Part shown: positions 11,662-21,134 of the stretch, one piece after another | Numbering within the stretch: position 1 is the stretch's first letter | Layout: the number at the start of each line of letters is the position of its first letter | The notes under the pieces: model-generated | What the model saw: the letters and a program-made list of their open reading frames with translations, nothing else | Databases searched by the model: none | What the model was told of the DNA's origin: nothing | Program-made: the position numbers and the translations under genes | Source: Novosphingobium sp. PC22D | Lineage (GTDB): Bacteria; Pseudomonadota; Alphaproteobacteria; Sphingomonadales; Sphingomonadaceae | Length of the DNA stretch: 64,000 bases | Assembly: GCF_002556635.1 (NCBI RefSeq) | Contig: NZ_MWMO01000019.1 | Span: 16,833 to 80,832 of the forward strand | Reading direction: 5' to 3'

Positions 11662-13517
11662 CAGCGTCTCCAATTACGTCCGCCGCCATGCGCGGCCTGC
11701 CGGTCGTCCTCGACGATCTCGGCTTCGGGAAAGGCCGAAAACGTCGCTTCGACCAAGGGGGAACGGCGGACGACTTCGGCGTCGGCCCGCTTGCGCGCCT
11801 CGTCCTGCTCGACAAGCGTCGGCGCGCCTTGCGCCTCGACCCGCTCGATTCGCCAGCGTTGCCCCGTCGCCTGGTTGAGGCCGTCGCGCAATGCCTGGGT
11901 GATGTCATCGCGAAACTCCCCCGGCTGCGTGAACCGAAGCAGCTCCGAACCGAGTTCGACCACGCGAACCTGCATGCGCATCATGCTTGCGATGGCGAGC
12001 GCGCCGCGCCGCTCGACGAGAGCGACAAGCTCTTCCCAGCCCTGTGCCGACGGCGCGGGCGCCGCCTGCGCGACCGGTCCGGCAGAACCTTCGGCGGCGA
12101 CCCCCGCCGCCAGCGGGCCGGCCTTCGCGAGGTCCTCGATGCGGCGCGCGAGCATCCCGGGATCGGGCATGGTACCGGCGTGGAGAATCCGCAGCAGCGC
12201 CATCTGCGCCGCAACCAGAGGATCGGGCGCGGACTTCACCTCATCGTGCCCCTTGAGCAGCAATTGCCACATCCGGTGGAGCTGCCCGGCGCTCAAGTCG
12301 CGCGCCCACAGGCCGATCGCCTCGCGCTCCTCGGCGGAGATCGCATCGGCCGGCGTCCCGCCGACCTGCGCGACGGTGACGCGGTGGGTGAGATCCATCA
12401 GCCCGCGCACCAGCGCGATCGGATCGACGCCGAGCGCGAACTGATGCGCGACGAGTTCGAGCACCGTCGCCCCCTCGCCAGCGAGGATCGCGGCGAAGAG
12501 CTGGCGCTGCACGCTCTTGTCCGAAAGCCCGAGCATGTCGCGCACGCGCGCGGCGAGCACCCGGCCCTCGCCGTCGAGATCGGCATGGGCAATCGCCTGG
12601 TCGAGGATCGACAGACCGTCGCGCACTGATCCGTCGGCAGCGGCCGCGACCATCGAGAGCGCCTCATCCTCGGCGCCGACGCCTTCCTTCTCGCAGATCG
12701 CCGCGAAGTGTTCGGCGAGCATCGGCGCGGGAATGCGCCGCAGGTCGAAGCGCTGGCAGCGCGAGAGCACCGTGACCGGCAGCTTCTCGACCTCGGTCGT
12801 CGCGAACAGGAACTTCACGTGCGCCGGCGGCTCCTCGAGCGTCTTGAGCAGCGCGTTGAACGCATTGCGCGAGAGCATGTGGACTTCGTCGATGATGTAG
12901 ATCTTGTAGCGCGCCGAAACCGCCGCGTAGCGCACGGCCTCGACGATCTCGCGCACGTCGTCGACGCCGGTGTGGCTCGCCGCGTCCATCTCGATCACAT
13001 CGATGTGGCGCCCCTCGGCGATCGCGACGCATGGTTCGCACTGGCCGCACGGATTGATCGTCGGACCGCCGGTGCCGTCCGGCCCGACGCAGTTGAGCGC
13101 CTTGGCGATCAGCCGCGCGGTCGATGTCTTGCCGACCCCGCGCACGCCGGTCATCAGGAAGGCATGCGCCAGTCGGTCGCGCTTGATCGCGTTCGCGAGG
13201 GTCGTGACCATCGCTTCCTGGCCGATCAGCTCGGAGAAGGTCTGCGGGCGGTATTTGCGCGCAAGCACGCGATAGGGTTGCGCCGCGGCGACCGGTGCGG
13301 ATTGCTGCGCGGGCGGCTGCTTGGGAGCCGGCCCCGCTTCGGCGGGAGCGGCAGGCGGCTCCGGCGCGGGCGGGGGCGAGGACGGGGGCGCGCCGAACAT
13401 CGAGGACTGGCCCGCCGCCTCGAGGTCGGACGCACTCGGCCGCTCGGGCGGCTGTTCGGCGGACTCGTCCTCCTGCCAGGGGGGCGTTTGGCCGAAGATG
13501 TCGCGGGAATCGTCCAT
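11661..13517 (-). CDS. dnaX: DNA polymerase III subunits gamma/tau
   Basis: Clamp-loader ATPase of the replisome. 618 residues: Pro/Ala-rich N-terminal extension (about 1-80, unusual outside Alphaproteobacteria), then YRVLARKYRPQTFSELIGQE, Walker A VRGVGKTSTARL, zinc-binding cysteines in CVGPDGTGG and CGQCEPC, Walker B IIDEVHMLS, and a long C-terminal tau region. ATG at 13517 follows an in-frame GTG at 13520. The SRP RNA gene lies just upstream in the same direction. Confidence 0.96.
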   Translation of the reverse strand: MDDSRDIFGQTPPWQEDESAEQPPERPSASDLEAAGQSSMFGAPPSSPPPAPEPPAAPAEAGPAPKQPPAQQSAPVAAAQPYRVLARKYRPQTFSELIGQEAMVTTLANAIKRDRLAHAFLMTGVRGVGKTSTARLIAKALNCVGPDGTGGPTINPCGQCEPCVAIAEGRHIDVIEMDAASHTGVDDVREIVEAVRYAAVSARYKIYIIDEVHMLSRNAFNALLKTLEEPPAHVKFLFATTEVEKLPVTVLSRCQRFDLRRIPAPMLAEHFAAICEKEGVGAEDEALSMVAAAADGSVRDGLSILDQAIAHADLDGEGRVLAARVRDMLGLSDKSVQRQLFAAILAGEGATVLELVAHQFALGVDPIALVRGLMDLTHRVTVAQVGGTPADAISAEEREAIGLWARDLSAGQLHRMWQLLLKGHDEVKSAPDPLVAAQMALLRILHAGTMPDPGMLARRIEDLAKAGPLAAGVAAEGSAGPVAQAAPAPSAQGWEELVALVERRGALAIASMMRMQVRVVELGSELLRFTQPGEFRDDITQALRDGLNQATGQRWRIERVEAQGAPTLVEQDEARKRADAEVVRRSPLVEATFSAFPEAEIVEDDRQAAHGGGRNWRR

Positions 13518-13587
13518 CACGCGCGAAGGTAGGACCTGAGAGTCACAATGTCAGCGCGTTTCGGCGAAAAACCTTGGAGTGAAGAAG

Positions 13588-13676
13588 GAGCCGGCCGACC
13601 CGCCGCAACCCGTTGTGGCTGCTTCCTTCCGGACCTGACCAGGTTGGCGGACGCAAGCGCCCGACCGACTCCCGGC
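13588..13676 (-). ncRNA. ffs: Bacterial small SRP RNA (4.5S RNA)
   Basis: The minus strand carries the universally conserved SRP domain IV core: GGTCAGGTCCGGAAGGAAGC (complement of about 13619-13638), with GGAAGGAAGCAGC the Ffh-binding tetraloop and asymmetric loop. Flanking arms GGGAGTCGG (5' side) and CCGGCTCC (3' side) pair to close the long hairpin. Exact ends are estimated from that pairing. Position upstream of dnaX is typical for alphaproteobacteria. Confidence 0.9.
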
Positions 13677-13749
13677 GGCGCATATGGCGAAACGCGGCTC
13701 ACGATGCAAGCCCGGTCCATGGCTCGGCCCGGTCGACGATCGGGCAATA

Positions 13750-14028
13750 TCAGCGGAAGTTGTCGGCGTAGGCCTGGATCTTGAGCCGGCGCGGCGGGGT
13801 CGCATGCACCTCGGCGGCGATACCGTAGCGCTCGGCATAGGCCATGGCGTCGGCCTGGGTCGGGAACCTGAGCTGGACCTGCTGCTTCATGTCGCCCGAT
13901 CCGGCCCAACCCATCAGCGGATCGGGCCGCTTCGCCTCCTCAGGCGCGAACTCGAGGATCCACTGGTCCGTAAGCGCCCTGCCCGACTGCATGGCGTTCT
14001 TCGGTCGCTGGAAGATGCGTGCACTCAT
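13750..14028 (-). CDS. NADH dehydrogenase accessory protein, NDUFS4/ETC complex I subunit family
   Basis: Small protein (92 residues from MSARIFQRPKNAMQSG) of the family of mitochondrial complex I accessory subunit NDUFS4, found in alphaproteobacteria as an assembly or stability factor. Recognisable core: ALTDQWILEFAPEEAKRPDP followed by LMGWAGSGDM and a C-terminal YGIAAEVHATPPRR. Upstream in-frame ATG codons exist at 14046 and 14040. It lies 33 bases past the hrpB stop, same strand, so may be co-transcribed. Confidence 0.85.
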   Translation of the reverse strand: MSARIFQRPKNAMQSGRALTDQWILEFAPEEAKRPDPLMGWAGSGDMKQQVQLRFPTQADAMAYAERYGIAAEVHATPPRRLKIQAYADNFR

Positions 14029-14061
14029 GCCGTTCGCCATGCCCACGAATCGCGCTTCGAA

Positions 14062-16515
14062 TCAAGAGCGTTTGGACGCCTCGAACGCATTTCTGGTCTT
14101 CAGGCTGGGGTCTTCGGTCCAGGGCTCGTCCGGCCAGCGGTGCTTGGGATAGCGTCCCTTCATCTCGCGCTGGACGTCGCGCCAGGAACCGCGCCAGAAG
14201 CCCGGCAGATCGCGCGTCGACTGGATCGGACGGCCCGCGGGCGAAGTCAGCTTGAGCAGCAACGGCTGCGGCGGCGCGCCGAACGTGGGGTGCCGGTCGA
14301 GCCCGAACAACGCCTGAACCCGCACTTCGACCGAGGGGCCCGCCTCGTCCGAATAGTCGATGGCGTGATGCGAGCCGGCGGGACTCTTGAACTCGGCGGG
14401 CGCGATGCGGTCGAGCGCCTGCTGCGCGGTCCAGTCAAGCCGGGCGCGCAGCGCCGCGTGGAGCGCCTGCGGATCGATTGCATCGAGGCTGCGCGCCAGC
14501 AGCGGCGCGAGCCATGCCTCCAGATCGGCGATCAGCGCCTCTTCGCCCAACGCGTGGCTGCCCGCATAGGTCGCCCGTCGAAGAAGCGCGCGGCTCGCCT
14601 TCGAGAGCGGCAGGATGTCGAGCCCTTTCAGGCGCACGCGCGCGATCAGGAAAGCCCGCAAGGCCGCGGCGTCCGGCGCGGGATCTGGCCCGCTTGCCAG
14701 CACGACCGCGCCCAGGCGGCGTTCGAGCCGCGCCTCGACGCGCTGCTGCTCCTCGTTCCAGCGCAGCACCGATCGACGCGCAATGCGATCCGCGAACCAG
14801 CGCTCGACCTCGGCCTGCTCGAGCGCGAGCCCTGCGAAGATGCGCGCACCCTTGGCCTGACCCTGCGCGTCGCCGATGACGATCCACTCGGACGACGCGA
14901 GCGGCGAGGCCGGGTCAAGCATGTAACCGCGTCCCCCGGCGGACAGCCAGGTCTCGCCGCTCGCATCGCGGCGGCGGGCGAGCATGTCGGGGTAGCCCAT
15001 GGCGAGCAGCACGCCCGACGGAACCTCGGACCGCACCTCGGCGTCCGCAACGAGTGCGCGGGCGCGGCGCGCCCAGCCGTCGGCGAGCTTGCGCGCGGCC
15101 TCGGCGCGGGCCGAGCGATCGCCGTTCCAGCGCGACAGGCGGCGCGCGAGGTCACCGTCCGGTCCGCCCAGCCCGCGTTCCTGCAGCAAGAGCGCGAGCC
15201 GCGCCGCGGTTCGTGCATCGCCGAGCATCGCCCCACGCAGCACCATGGCGGCCTGAGCCGGGTCCATCGGCAGGCTCGCAATACGCTCGCCGAAAGGCGT
15301 GATGCGACCTTCGGCAGCGTCGATCGCGCCGAGCGCCGCCAGCGCCCCGCGCGCAGCATCGAGCGCGGCGGGCGGCGGCGGATCGAGCCAGGCCATCGCG
15401 GCGGGATCGGTGTTGCCCCACTTCGCCAGCGTGAGCGCGAGGGGCGCCAGATCCGACGTCTCGATCTCGGGCGGATCGAACTCGGGCCGACCGGCGTGCG
15501 CGGCCTCCTCCCACAGCCGGTAGGCCACGCCCGGCCCCTGCCGCGCCGCGCGGCCCGCGCGTTGCGAGGCGGAAGCGCGGCTGGCCCGATGCGTGACAAG
15601 GCGGGTGACGCCCGCGGCCTTGTCGAACTCCGCCCGCCGCGAGAGGCCCGCGTCGACCACCACGCGTACCCCGTCGAGCGTCAGCGAGGTCTCGGCGATG
15701 GCGGTGGCGAGCACGATGCGGCGGCGGCCCTGCGGATCGCGCCGGATCGCGGCGCGCTGCGCGCCCGGCTCGCATTGCCCATGGAGCGGCAGGACAAGCG
15801 CGGCGGGCAGCCACTCCGCCAGCCGCTCGCGCACGCGTTCGATCTCGCGGACGCCCGGCAGGAAGGCGAGGATGTCGCCCTCCTCCTCGCGCCAGGCGAG
15901 CAGGATAGCGGAGGCGACCGCATCCTCGGTCGCGGCCTGCGGCGAAGCGCCGAGCCAGCGAAGCGCCAGCCGATGCGCGCGCCCCGCGCTTTCGACCACC
16001 GGCGCCGCTTCGAGCAGCCGGGCGAAGCGCGCGCCGTCGATCGTGGCGGACATCACCAGCAGGCGCAGATCGGGCCTCAGCACCTCGCGCGATTCGATCG
16101 CGAGCGCGAGGCCGAGGTCGCTGTCCAGGTGGCGTTCGTGCGCCTCATCGAACAGGACCGCGCCGATCCCGCCGAGTTCCGGGTCGGCAAGGATCGTCGC
16201 GACGAAGATCGCCTCGGTCATCACCAGAATGCGCGTGCGAGCCGAACGGCGCGTATCGAGGCGGGTAGCGTAACCGACCGTCTCTCCCGGCTGCTCGCCA
16301 AGCGCCTCGGCCATGCGCTCGGCCGCCGCCCGAGCGGCGACACGGCGCGGCGAGAGCAGGATGACCGTCCCCTCGCACCAGTCCTCGCCGAGCAGAGCGG
16401 GCGCCACCGCCGTGGTCTTGCCCGCTCCCGGCGGCGCGACGAGCACCGCCGCGCCCGGCGCGCGCAGCGCCGTTAGCAGTTCGGGCAAGGCGTCGAGGAT
16501 CGGCAGTCGCGACAT
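14062..16515 (-). CDS. hrpB: ATP-dependent helicase HrpB
   Basis: DEAH-box helicase of unknown cellular role. 817 residues from MSRLPILDALPELL. Motifs in order: Walker A APPGAGKTT, DEAH box LFDEAHERHLD, SATI motif (MSATIDGARF), motif VI QRAGRAARQGPG, then the helicase-associated and HrpB C-terminal domains ending near PWTEDPSLKTRN. An upstream in-frame start at 16584 is less likely because the family begins just before the P-loop domain. Confidence 0.93.
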   Translation of the reverse strand: MSRLPILDALPELLTALRAPGAAVLVAPPGAGKTTAVAPALLGEDWCEGTVILLSPRRVAARAAAERMAEALGEQPGETVGYATRLDTRRSARTRILVMTEAIFVATILADPELGGIGAVLFDEAHERHLDSDLGLALAIESREVLRPDLRLLVMSATIDGARFARLLEAAPVVESAGRAHRLALRWLGASPQAATEDAVASAILLAWREEEGDILAFLPGVREIERVRERLAEWLPAALVLPLHGQCEPGAQRAAIRRDPQGRRRIVLATAIAETSLTLDGVRVVVDAGLSRRAEFDKAAGVTRLVTHRASRASASQRAGRAARQGPGVAYRLWEEAAHAGRPEFDPPEIETSDLAPLALTLAKWGNTDPAAMAWLDPPPPAALDAARGALAALGAIDAAEGRITPFGERIASLPMDPAQAAMVLRGAMLGDARTAARLALLLQERGLGGPDGDLARRLSRWNGDRSARAEAARKLADGWARRARALVADAEVRSEVPSGVLLAMGYPDMLARRRDASGETWLSAGGRGYMLDPASPLASSEWIVIGDAQGQAKGARIFAGLALEQAEVERWFADRIARRSVLRWNEEQQRVEARLERRLGAVVLASGPDPAPDAAALRAFLIARVRLKGLDILPLSKASRALLRRATYAGSHALGEEALIADLEAWLAPLLARSLDAIDPQALHAALRARLDWTAQQALDRIAPAEFKSPAGSHHAIDYSDEAGPSVEVRVQALFGLDRHPTFGAPPQPLLLKLTSPAGRPIQSTRDLPGFWRGSWRDVQREMKGRYPKHRWPDEPWTEDPSLKTRNAFEASKRS

Positions 16516-16655
16516 GGGCGCGCCATAGCGAGTGAGAGGGCCCCGCGCCATGGCGGCCGCCGCGATGCCGGCGATCCGGTTCACCCGCGATCCGGCGCCG
16601 CGTAAGCCTATATTAACGACGGTTAGGTAACGAGGCCGCGGGGAGGGTTTCAGAT

Positions 16656-17408
16656 ATGCGGTTCAAACAGGTGTCGCGGCTTTTACAGGGCATAGGCTTT
16701 TCGGTCGTGGCCACGCTGGTATTCATGCTCGCGGTCAATCTGGTCCCCGGCTACGATATCCCGCAGCGCTATTTCCTCGTCGGCATCCTGTGCGCGATCT
16801 GCGTTTCAACGCCGGTTTCGCTGCTCTACGTCCGCCAGGAAGGGCGCGTCCGGCGCCTGCACGAGGATCTCGCCAGCGCCTATCGGCACCTTGAGCGCAG
16901 CGCGCGGACCGACCAGATGACCGGTATCGCCAACCGCGAGACCTTCATTGCCCGCGCCAACGAAAAGCTCGCCCGGGGCAGCGGATGGCTGATCCTCGCC
17001 GACGTCGACCGTTTCAAGGCGATCAACGACCTGCACGGCCACGCCACCGGCGACCGCGTGCTCGCCGCGATCGGCTCGGCGATCCGCAAGTGCGTACGCG
17101 AAAGCGACTTGTGCGGACGGCTCGGCGGCGAGGAATTCGGCGTCCTGATCGAGACCGACGATCCCGAGGCGGCGCTCGCCACGGCCGAGCGGCTGCGCCT
17201 GTGCATCTCCGCGCTCGGCCTTCCCGACAATGACGGCGTGCTGGTCCATCCGACGATCAGTCTGGGATTTACCCGGGCCCGCGCCGGCGAGCTTGCCCGC
17301 GCCATGCACGAGGCCGACGAAGCGATGTACGAAGCCAAGCGCAGCGGGCGGAACCGCACCGTGCGGCACGGCTTCATCCGCCCGCGCCCCCGGCTCAAGG
17401 CCGTCTGA
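16656..17408 (+). CDS. Membrane diguanylate cyclase (GGDEF)
   Basis: Makes cyclic-di-GMP. 250 residues: two N-terminal membrane helices (about 13-30 and 39-62), a short coiled linker (YVRQEGRVRRLHEDLASAYR) and one GGDEF domain with the active signature RLGGEEFGVL (about residues 148-157). No EAL domain. An inhibitory RxxD site is not evident four residues before the signature. Divergent from hrpB. Confidence 0.9.
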   Translation: MRFKQVSRLLQGIGFSVVATLVFMLAVNLVPGYDIPQRYFLVGILCAICVSTPVSLLYVRQEGRVRRLHEDLASAYRHLERSARTDQMTGIANRETFIARANEKLARGSGWLILADVDRFKAINDLHGHATGDRVLAAIGSAIRKCVRESDLCGRLGGEEFGVLIETDDPEAALATAERLRLCISALGLPDNDGVLVHPTISLGFTRARAGELARAMHEADEAMYEAKRSGRNRTVRHGFIRPRPRLKAV

Positions 17409-17418
17409 ACTACGCGGA

Positions 17419-18435
17419 TCAGTAGCGGCGCGAGACCACGAACTGCGCCGCCTCGGCCATGGCCGAACGTGCCGCGCCGGGCGGAAAGCCCGCTATGGCG
17501 TCAATCGCGCGCTGCGCGTAGTGGCGCGCACGATCGCGTGTCGCCGACACGGTATTGTGCTTCTCGATAAGCGAAACGGCGGTCGCCAGATCCTCGTCCT
17601 CGACGCGGAAGCCGGCGATCGCGTCCTGCCAGAAGCGCCGCTCGTCCTCGTCGCCGCGCGCGTAGGCGAGGATTACCGGCAAGGTCATCTTGCCTTCACG
17701 GAAGTCGTCGCCCTGGGCCTTGCCGCTTTCTGCGCTTTCCGACTCGTAGTCGATCGCATCGTCCACGAGCTGGAAGGCGATGCCGAGATTGCGTCCGTAC
17801 GAATCGAGCGCGACTTCATCGGCCTCGCTCCGCTCGGCTACCACGGCCGCGATTCGCGTCGCGGCGGCGAAGAGCGCGGCCGTTTTCGAACCGATGATCG
17901 AGAGATACCGCTCCTCGCTGGTCTCGATATGGCGCTGTGCGGTCAACTGGTCGACCTCGCCCTCGGCGATCACCGAGGACGCGCCTGAGAGGATCTTGAG
18001 CACCTTGAGGCTGCCGTCCTCGACCATCAGTTCGAACGCGCGCGTGAAGAGAAAGTCGCCGACCAGCACGGTCGCCGGATTGCCGTAGACGATATTCGCC
18101 GCCGCCTTGCCGCGCCGCAGGTCCGATCCGTCGACGACGTCGTCGTGCAGCAGGGTGGCGGTGTGAATGAACTCGACAGCGGCCGCGAGCTTGTGATGCC
18201 GCGTGCCCTGATAGCCGCACAGCTCCGCGCCGGCGACCGTCAGCATCGGGCGCATGCGCTTGCCCCCGCCCGAGATCAGGTGTCCGGCCAGCGCCGGTAT
18301 CAGCGGCACCTCGCTTTGCATGCGTTCGAGGATCACCGCGTTGACGCGGTTCATTCCCGGTGCGGTGAGGGAAAGGATCGGGTCCAGCGAAGGCTGGCCG
18401 CCCCCTGGGCGCAAGGCAACGACATCGGCGCTCAT
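17419..18435 (-). CDS. ispB: Polyprenyl (octaprenyl/decaprenyl) diphosphate synthase
   Basis: Trans-prenyltransferase making the ubiquinone side-chain precursor. 338 residues. First aspartate-rich motif LLHDDVVDGSDLRRG, GGGKRMRP substrate loop near the N-terminus, and second motif QLVDDAIDYE. In Sphingomonadales the ubiquinone chain is C50, so decaprenyl synthesis is likely but chain length cannot be read directly. The start MSADVVALRPGG at 18435 is chosen; the longer frame has an Arg/Ala-rich unlikely leader. Confidence 0.93.
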   Translation of the reverse strand: MSADVVALRPGGGQPSLDPILSLTAPGMNRVNAVILERMQSEVPLIPALAGHLISGGGKRMRPMLTVAGAELCGYQGTRHHKLAAAVEFIHTATLLHDDVVDGSDLRRGKAAANIVYGNPATVLVGDFLFTRAFELMVEDGSLKVLKILSGASSVIAEGEVDQLTAQRHIETSEERYLSIIGSKTAALFAAATRIAAVVAERSEADEVALDSYGRNLGIAFQLVDDAIDYESESAESGKAQGDDFREGKMTLPVILAYARGDEDERRFWQDAIAGFRVEDEDLATAVSLIEKHNTVSATRDRARHYAQRAIDAIAGFPPGAARSAMAEAAQFVVSRRY

Positions 18436-18538
18436 CGTTGATGCGCATGGCGCTTCGCGCGGCGCATGGCAAGCCCCTTGACCATCGGCGCGCCTTGCGA
18501 TTGGCACGGCCGGATCGTCATGCTAGCGACGCCGGGCC

Positions 18539-18844
18539 ATGGCCGACCCCGCACCCGAACCCGATCCGATCCTCGCCGCGTACCGCGCCAGCATCGACAA
18601 CATCGATGCCGCGCTGATCCACATTCTGGCCGAGCGTTTCCGTATCACCAAGGCGGTCGGCGATCACAAGGCCAAGACCAAGCTGCCCGCTTCCGATCCG
18701 GGGCGCGAGGAACGGCAGATCGCCCGCTTGCGCAAGCTGGCAGAGGACGCCCACCTCGACCCGGAATTCTCGGAAAAGTTCCTGCGCTTCATCATCCAGG
18801 AAGTGATCCGCCATCACGAGCTGGCCAAAGCCGACAAGGGTTGA
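18539..18844 (+). CDS. Chorismate mutase (AroQ class)
   Basis: Rearranges chorismate to prephenate for phenylalanine/tyrosine synthesis. 101 residues, all-helical AroQ fold: YRASIDNIDAALIHILAERF (first helix with the conserved D-x2-D pattern), KAVGDHKAK with the active-site Lys, and the C-terminal helix FLRFIIQEVIRHHELA. The polypeptide is monofunctional. Start at ATG 18539, directly after a GCC run; no strong RBS. Confidence 0.9.
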   Translation: MADPAPEPDPILAAYRASIDNIDAALIHILAERFRITKAVGDHKAKTKLPASDPGREERQIARLRKLAEDAHLDPEFSEKFLRFIIQEVIRHHELAKADKG

Positions 18845-19004
18845 CCGGGGCGCGGGGCGCCCGGCGAACCGTTCGGCAATTGCGACAACCGTCCGGTCTC
18901 CGGTTTTCAACCGCGGGAACCGCGCCGCGCATGCCTCGTTGTTGAGGGCATGTGAGCAACGCGGGATGCGCCGGTTCTCCCGCCGGCGGCTGGAGAACGG
19001 AGAC

Positions 19005-19589
19005 ATGACCAACAACGCCACGATTGCCATTCTCGCTGTCATCGCCATCGCGCTCGTCGCGATCGGCATCATGTTCTGGCAGCGCGGCCGCATGCGGACC
19101 GACAAACTGCGTGACCGCTTCGGCCCCGAATACGACCGCACGATGTCGAGGGTCGGCGACCAGCGCAAGGCGATCGCCATCCTTTCCGAACGCGAGCGCC
19201 GCGTCTCCAGGTACACGATCCGCAAGCTCGATCCGAAGATGCGAGAGCACTTCGTCGCGACCTGGCAGAAGGTCCAGGCCCAGTTCGTCGACGACCCGTC
19301 GTACGCCGTGATGCGCGCCGACGATCTGCTCGGCGAGGTCATGCAGGCGCGCGGCTATCCGGTAACCGATTTCGAACACGCCGCCGAAGATCTCTCGGTC
19401 GATCATCCCGAGGTCGTGCAGAACTATCGCAAGGGCCATGCGATCGTGGAATCGCACAGGCGCAGCGACGCCACCACCGACGAGCTGCGCGCCGCGATGA
19501 TCCATTACCGCGCCCTTTTCGACGATCTGGTGAACGAGCCCGACGCCGTGGATCTGCGCGAACGCCGCTTCGAGTCGGCGCGCTCCTGA
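19005..19589 (+). CDS. Membrane-anchored hypothetical protein
   Basis: 194 residues from MTNNATIAILAVIAIALVAI, preceded by GGAGAACGGAGAC. One N-terminal membrane helix (about 7-24) ends in a positively charged FWQRGRMRTDKLRDRFGPEY, then a soluble helical domain (GDQRKAIAILSERERRVSRY; VDDPSYAVMRADDLLGEVMQ; AMIHYRALFDDLV). This resembles a conserved bacterial family of unknown role with one membrane anchor and a helical domain. A longer in-frame reading from 18939 lacks a plausible start. Confidence 0.8.
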   Translation: MTNNATIAILAVIAIALVAIGIMFWQRGRMRTDKLRDRFGPEYDRTMSRVGDQRKAIAILSERERRVSRYTIRKLDPKMREHFVATWQKVQAQFVDDPSYAVMRADDLLGEVMQARGYPVTDFEHAAEDLSVDHPEVVQNYRKGHAIVESHRRSDATTDELRAAMIHYRALFDDLVNEPDAVDLRERRFESARS

Positions 19590-19676
19590 ACCGCCGGCCC
19601 GAGCCGGGCGCACGAGCACCGGGGGGCGGTCCCGGTGCTCGTTGCCGTTCTGGATCCGCTCGCGAGCGGAGCCCTC

Positions 19677-21134
19677 TCAAGTCGCCGAGCGCGGCAGCTT
19701 GACCCGCACGAGGAGACCGCCGAGATCCTCGCTCTCGTCGAGTTCGACCGAACCGCCGTAGATTTCCACCACGTCGCGAACGATCGCGAGGCCGAGCCCG
19801 GTCCCCGGCTTGCCGGTATCGAGCCGCGCGCCGCGATCGAAGATGCGCTGGCGCTCGCTCTCGGGAATGCCCATGCCATCGTCCTCGACCCAGATCTCGC
19901 AGAGCACGGGGTCATTACCGGGATCGACGGTCACGAACACCGAGCCGCCGCCGTACTTGGCCGCGTTTTCGACGAGGTTGCCAAGGATTTCCTCGAGATC
20001 CTGCCGCTCGAGCGCGACAGCCGAATCGGCGTTGCCGGCCAAGTCGAAGCGCGTGTTGTCATAGAGCCGCTCGACCGCGCGCAGCACGGCTTCCAGGCTG
20101 CTCCAGACGTTCGCGCGCGAAAGCCCCGCCGCGCGGCGGCCAACGGCGCGCGCACGGGCGAGATGGTGGTCGATCTGCCGGCGCATCACCGAGGCCTCGC
20201 GGATCACGGTATCGGCAAGATCGGGCGCCTTGGCGGTAGCCGCATTCATCACCACCGTGAGCGGCGTCTTGAGCGCGTGCGCGAGATTGCCGGCGTGGGT
20301 CCGGGCTTCCTCGGCCTGCTTGTCGGTGTGCGCGAGCAGGGCATTGAGTTCGTCGACCAGCGGCTGGACTTCCTGCGGCAGCGGCTCGTCGAGCCGGCTC
20401 GCGCCGGTCTTGCGCATGCGCGAGAGCCCCTTGCGCACGTGGCGCAGCGGAAACAGGCCGTACCAGGTCTGCATCCCGGCCATGAGCAGCAGGCCGAAGC
20501 CGAGAATGACGAAGGAATAGAGCAGGATCGCGCGGAACGACTTGAGCTGTTCCTCCAGGCTTTCGCGACTGGCCGCGACCGTGAACATCCACTGGGTATC
20601 GCTTCCCGGCAGAATGATCGAGCGCTCCATGATCCGCAGTTCTTCTCCGGGAAACTGTTTCGAATCGTAGACGTGAGGCTGCGCGTCGTAATGGTCGGCG
20701 GGAACGTCGATGCTGCGGTCCCATAGCGAGCGCGAGGGAAAATCCTCGTGTCCGGCGGCCCGGATCTGCCAGTAGAGGCCACTGTTGGGTTCGAGAAAGC
20801 GCTGGTCGCCCAGCGGCCGGTTGAAGAAGACCTCGCCGTCCGGGCCAATCTCGGCCGAGCCGATCATGCCGGTCAGCATGTAGCCGAGCTGTTCGTCGAA
20901 GTTGCGCGTGACGAGGCCGGTCAGCGTGCGGTCGAGGGCCACTCCGCCAAGCAGCAGGAGGATAGAGATCCATCCCGCCGCGATCAGCATCATGCGCCGC
21001 GCGAGCGATCCCGTACTGCCGCGCCCCCCGAGGCGGGGCTTGGCCGCGCCGCCCGCCGCATCCGCCTCCGGCGCTTCGGCAGGATCAGGTGCGGGGCGCG
21101 TCGGCGGGGTCGTCGAGGCTGTAACCGAGGCCAC
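19677..21134 (-). CDS. Sensor histidine kinase, FeuQ/PhoQ-like
   Basis: 485 residues. Membrane helix about 47-66, periplasmic sensor domain of about 150 residues, second helix about 205-225, HAMP, H-box NLAHALKTPLTV with the phospho-acceptor His, N-box NLVENAAKYGGG and G-boxes DDGMGIP and GTGLGLAIV. The HALKTPL H-box (Ala-Leu instead of Asp-Leu) is typical of the PhoQ/FeuQ branch. GTG start overlaps the regulator gene by 50 bases, an unusually long coupling; a later ATG before MMLIAAGW is an alternative. Confidence 0.92.
   Translation of the reverse strand: MASVTASTTPPTRPAPDPAEAPEADAAGGAAKPRLGGRGSTGSLARRMMLIAAGWISILLLLGGVALDRTLTGLVTRNFDEQLGYMLTGMIGSAEIGPDGEVFFNRPLGDQRFLEPNSGLYWQIRAAGHEDFPSRSLWDRSIDVPADHYDAQPHVYDSKQFPGEELRIMERSIILPGSDTQWMFTVAASRESLEEQLKSFRAILLYSFVILGFGLLLMAGMQTWYGLFPLRHVRKGLSRMRKTGASRLDEPLPQEVQPLVDELNALLAHTDKQAEEARTHAGNLAHALKTPLTVVMNAATAKAPDLADTVIREASVMRRQIDHHLARARAVGRRAAGLSRANVWSSLEAVLRAVERLYDNTRFDLAGNADSAVALERQDLEEILGNLVENAAKYGGGSVFVTVDPGNDPVLCEIWVEDDGMGIPESERQRIFDRGARLDTGKPGTGLGLAIVRDVVEIYGGSVELDESEDLGGLLVRVKLPRSAT

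Noticed and set aside
13684..16476. Plus-strand open frame of 930 codons opposite hrpB
   Set aside because: Composition shadow (Arg/Ala/Gly-rich, no domain) of the real helicase gene on the minus strand.
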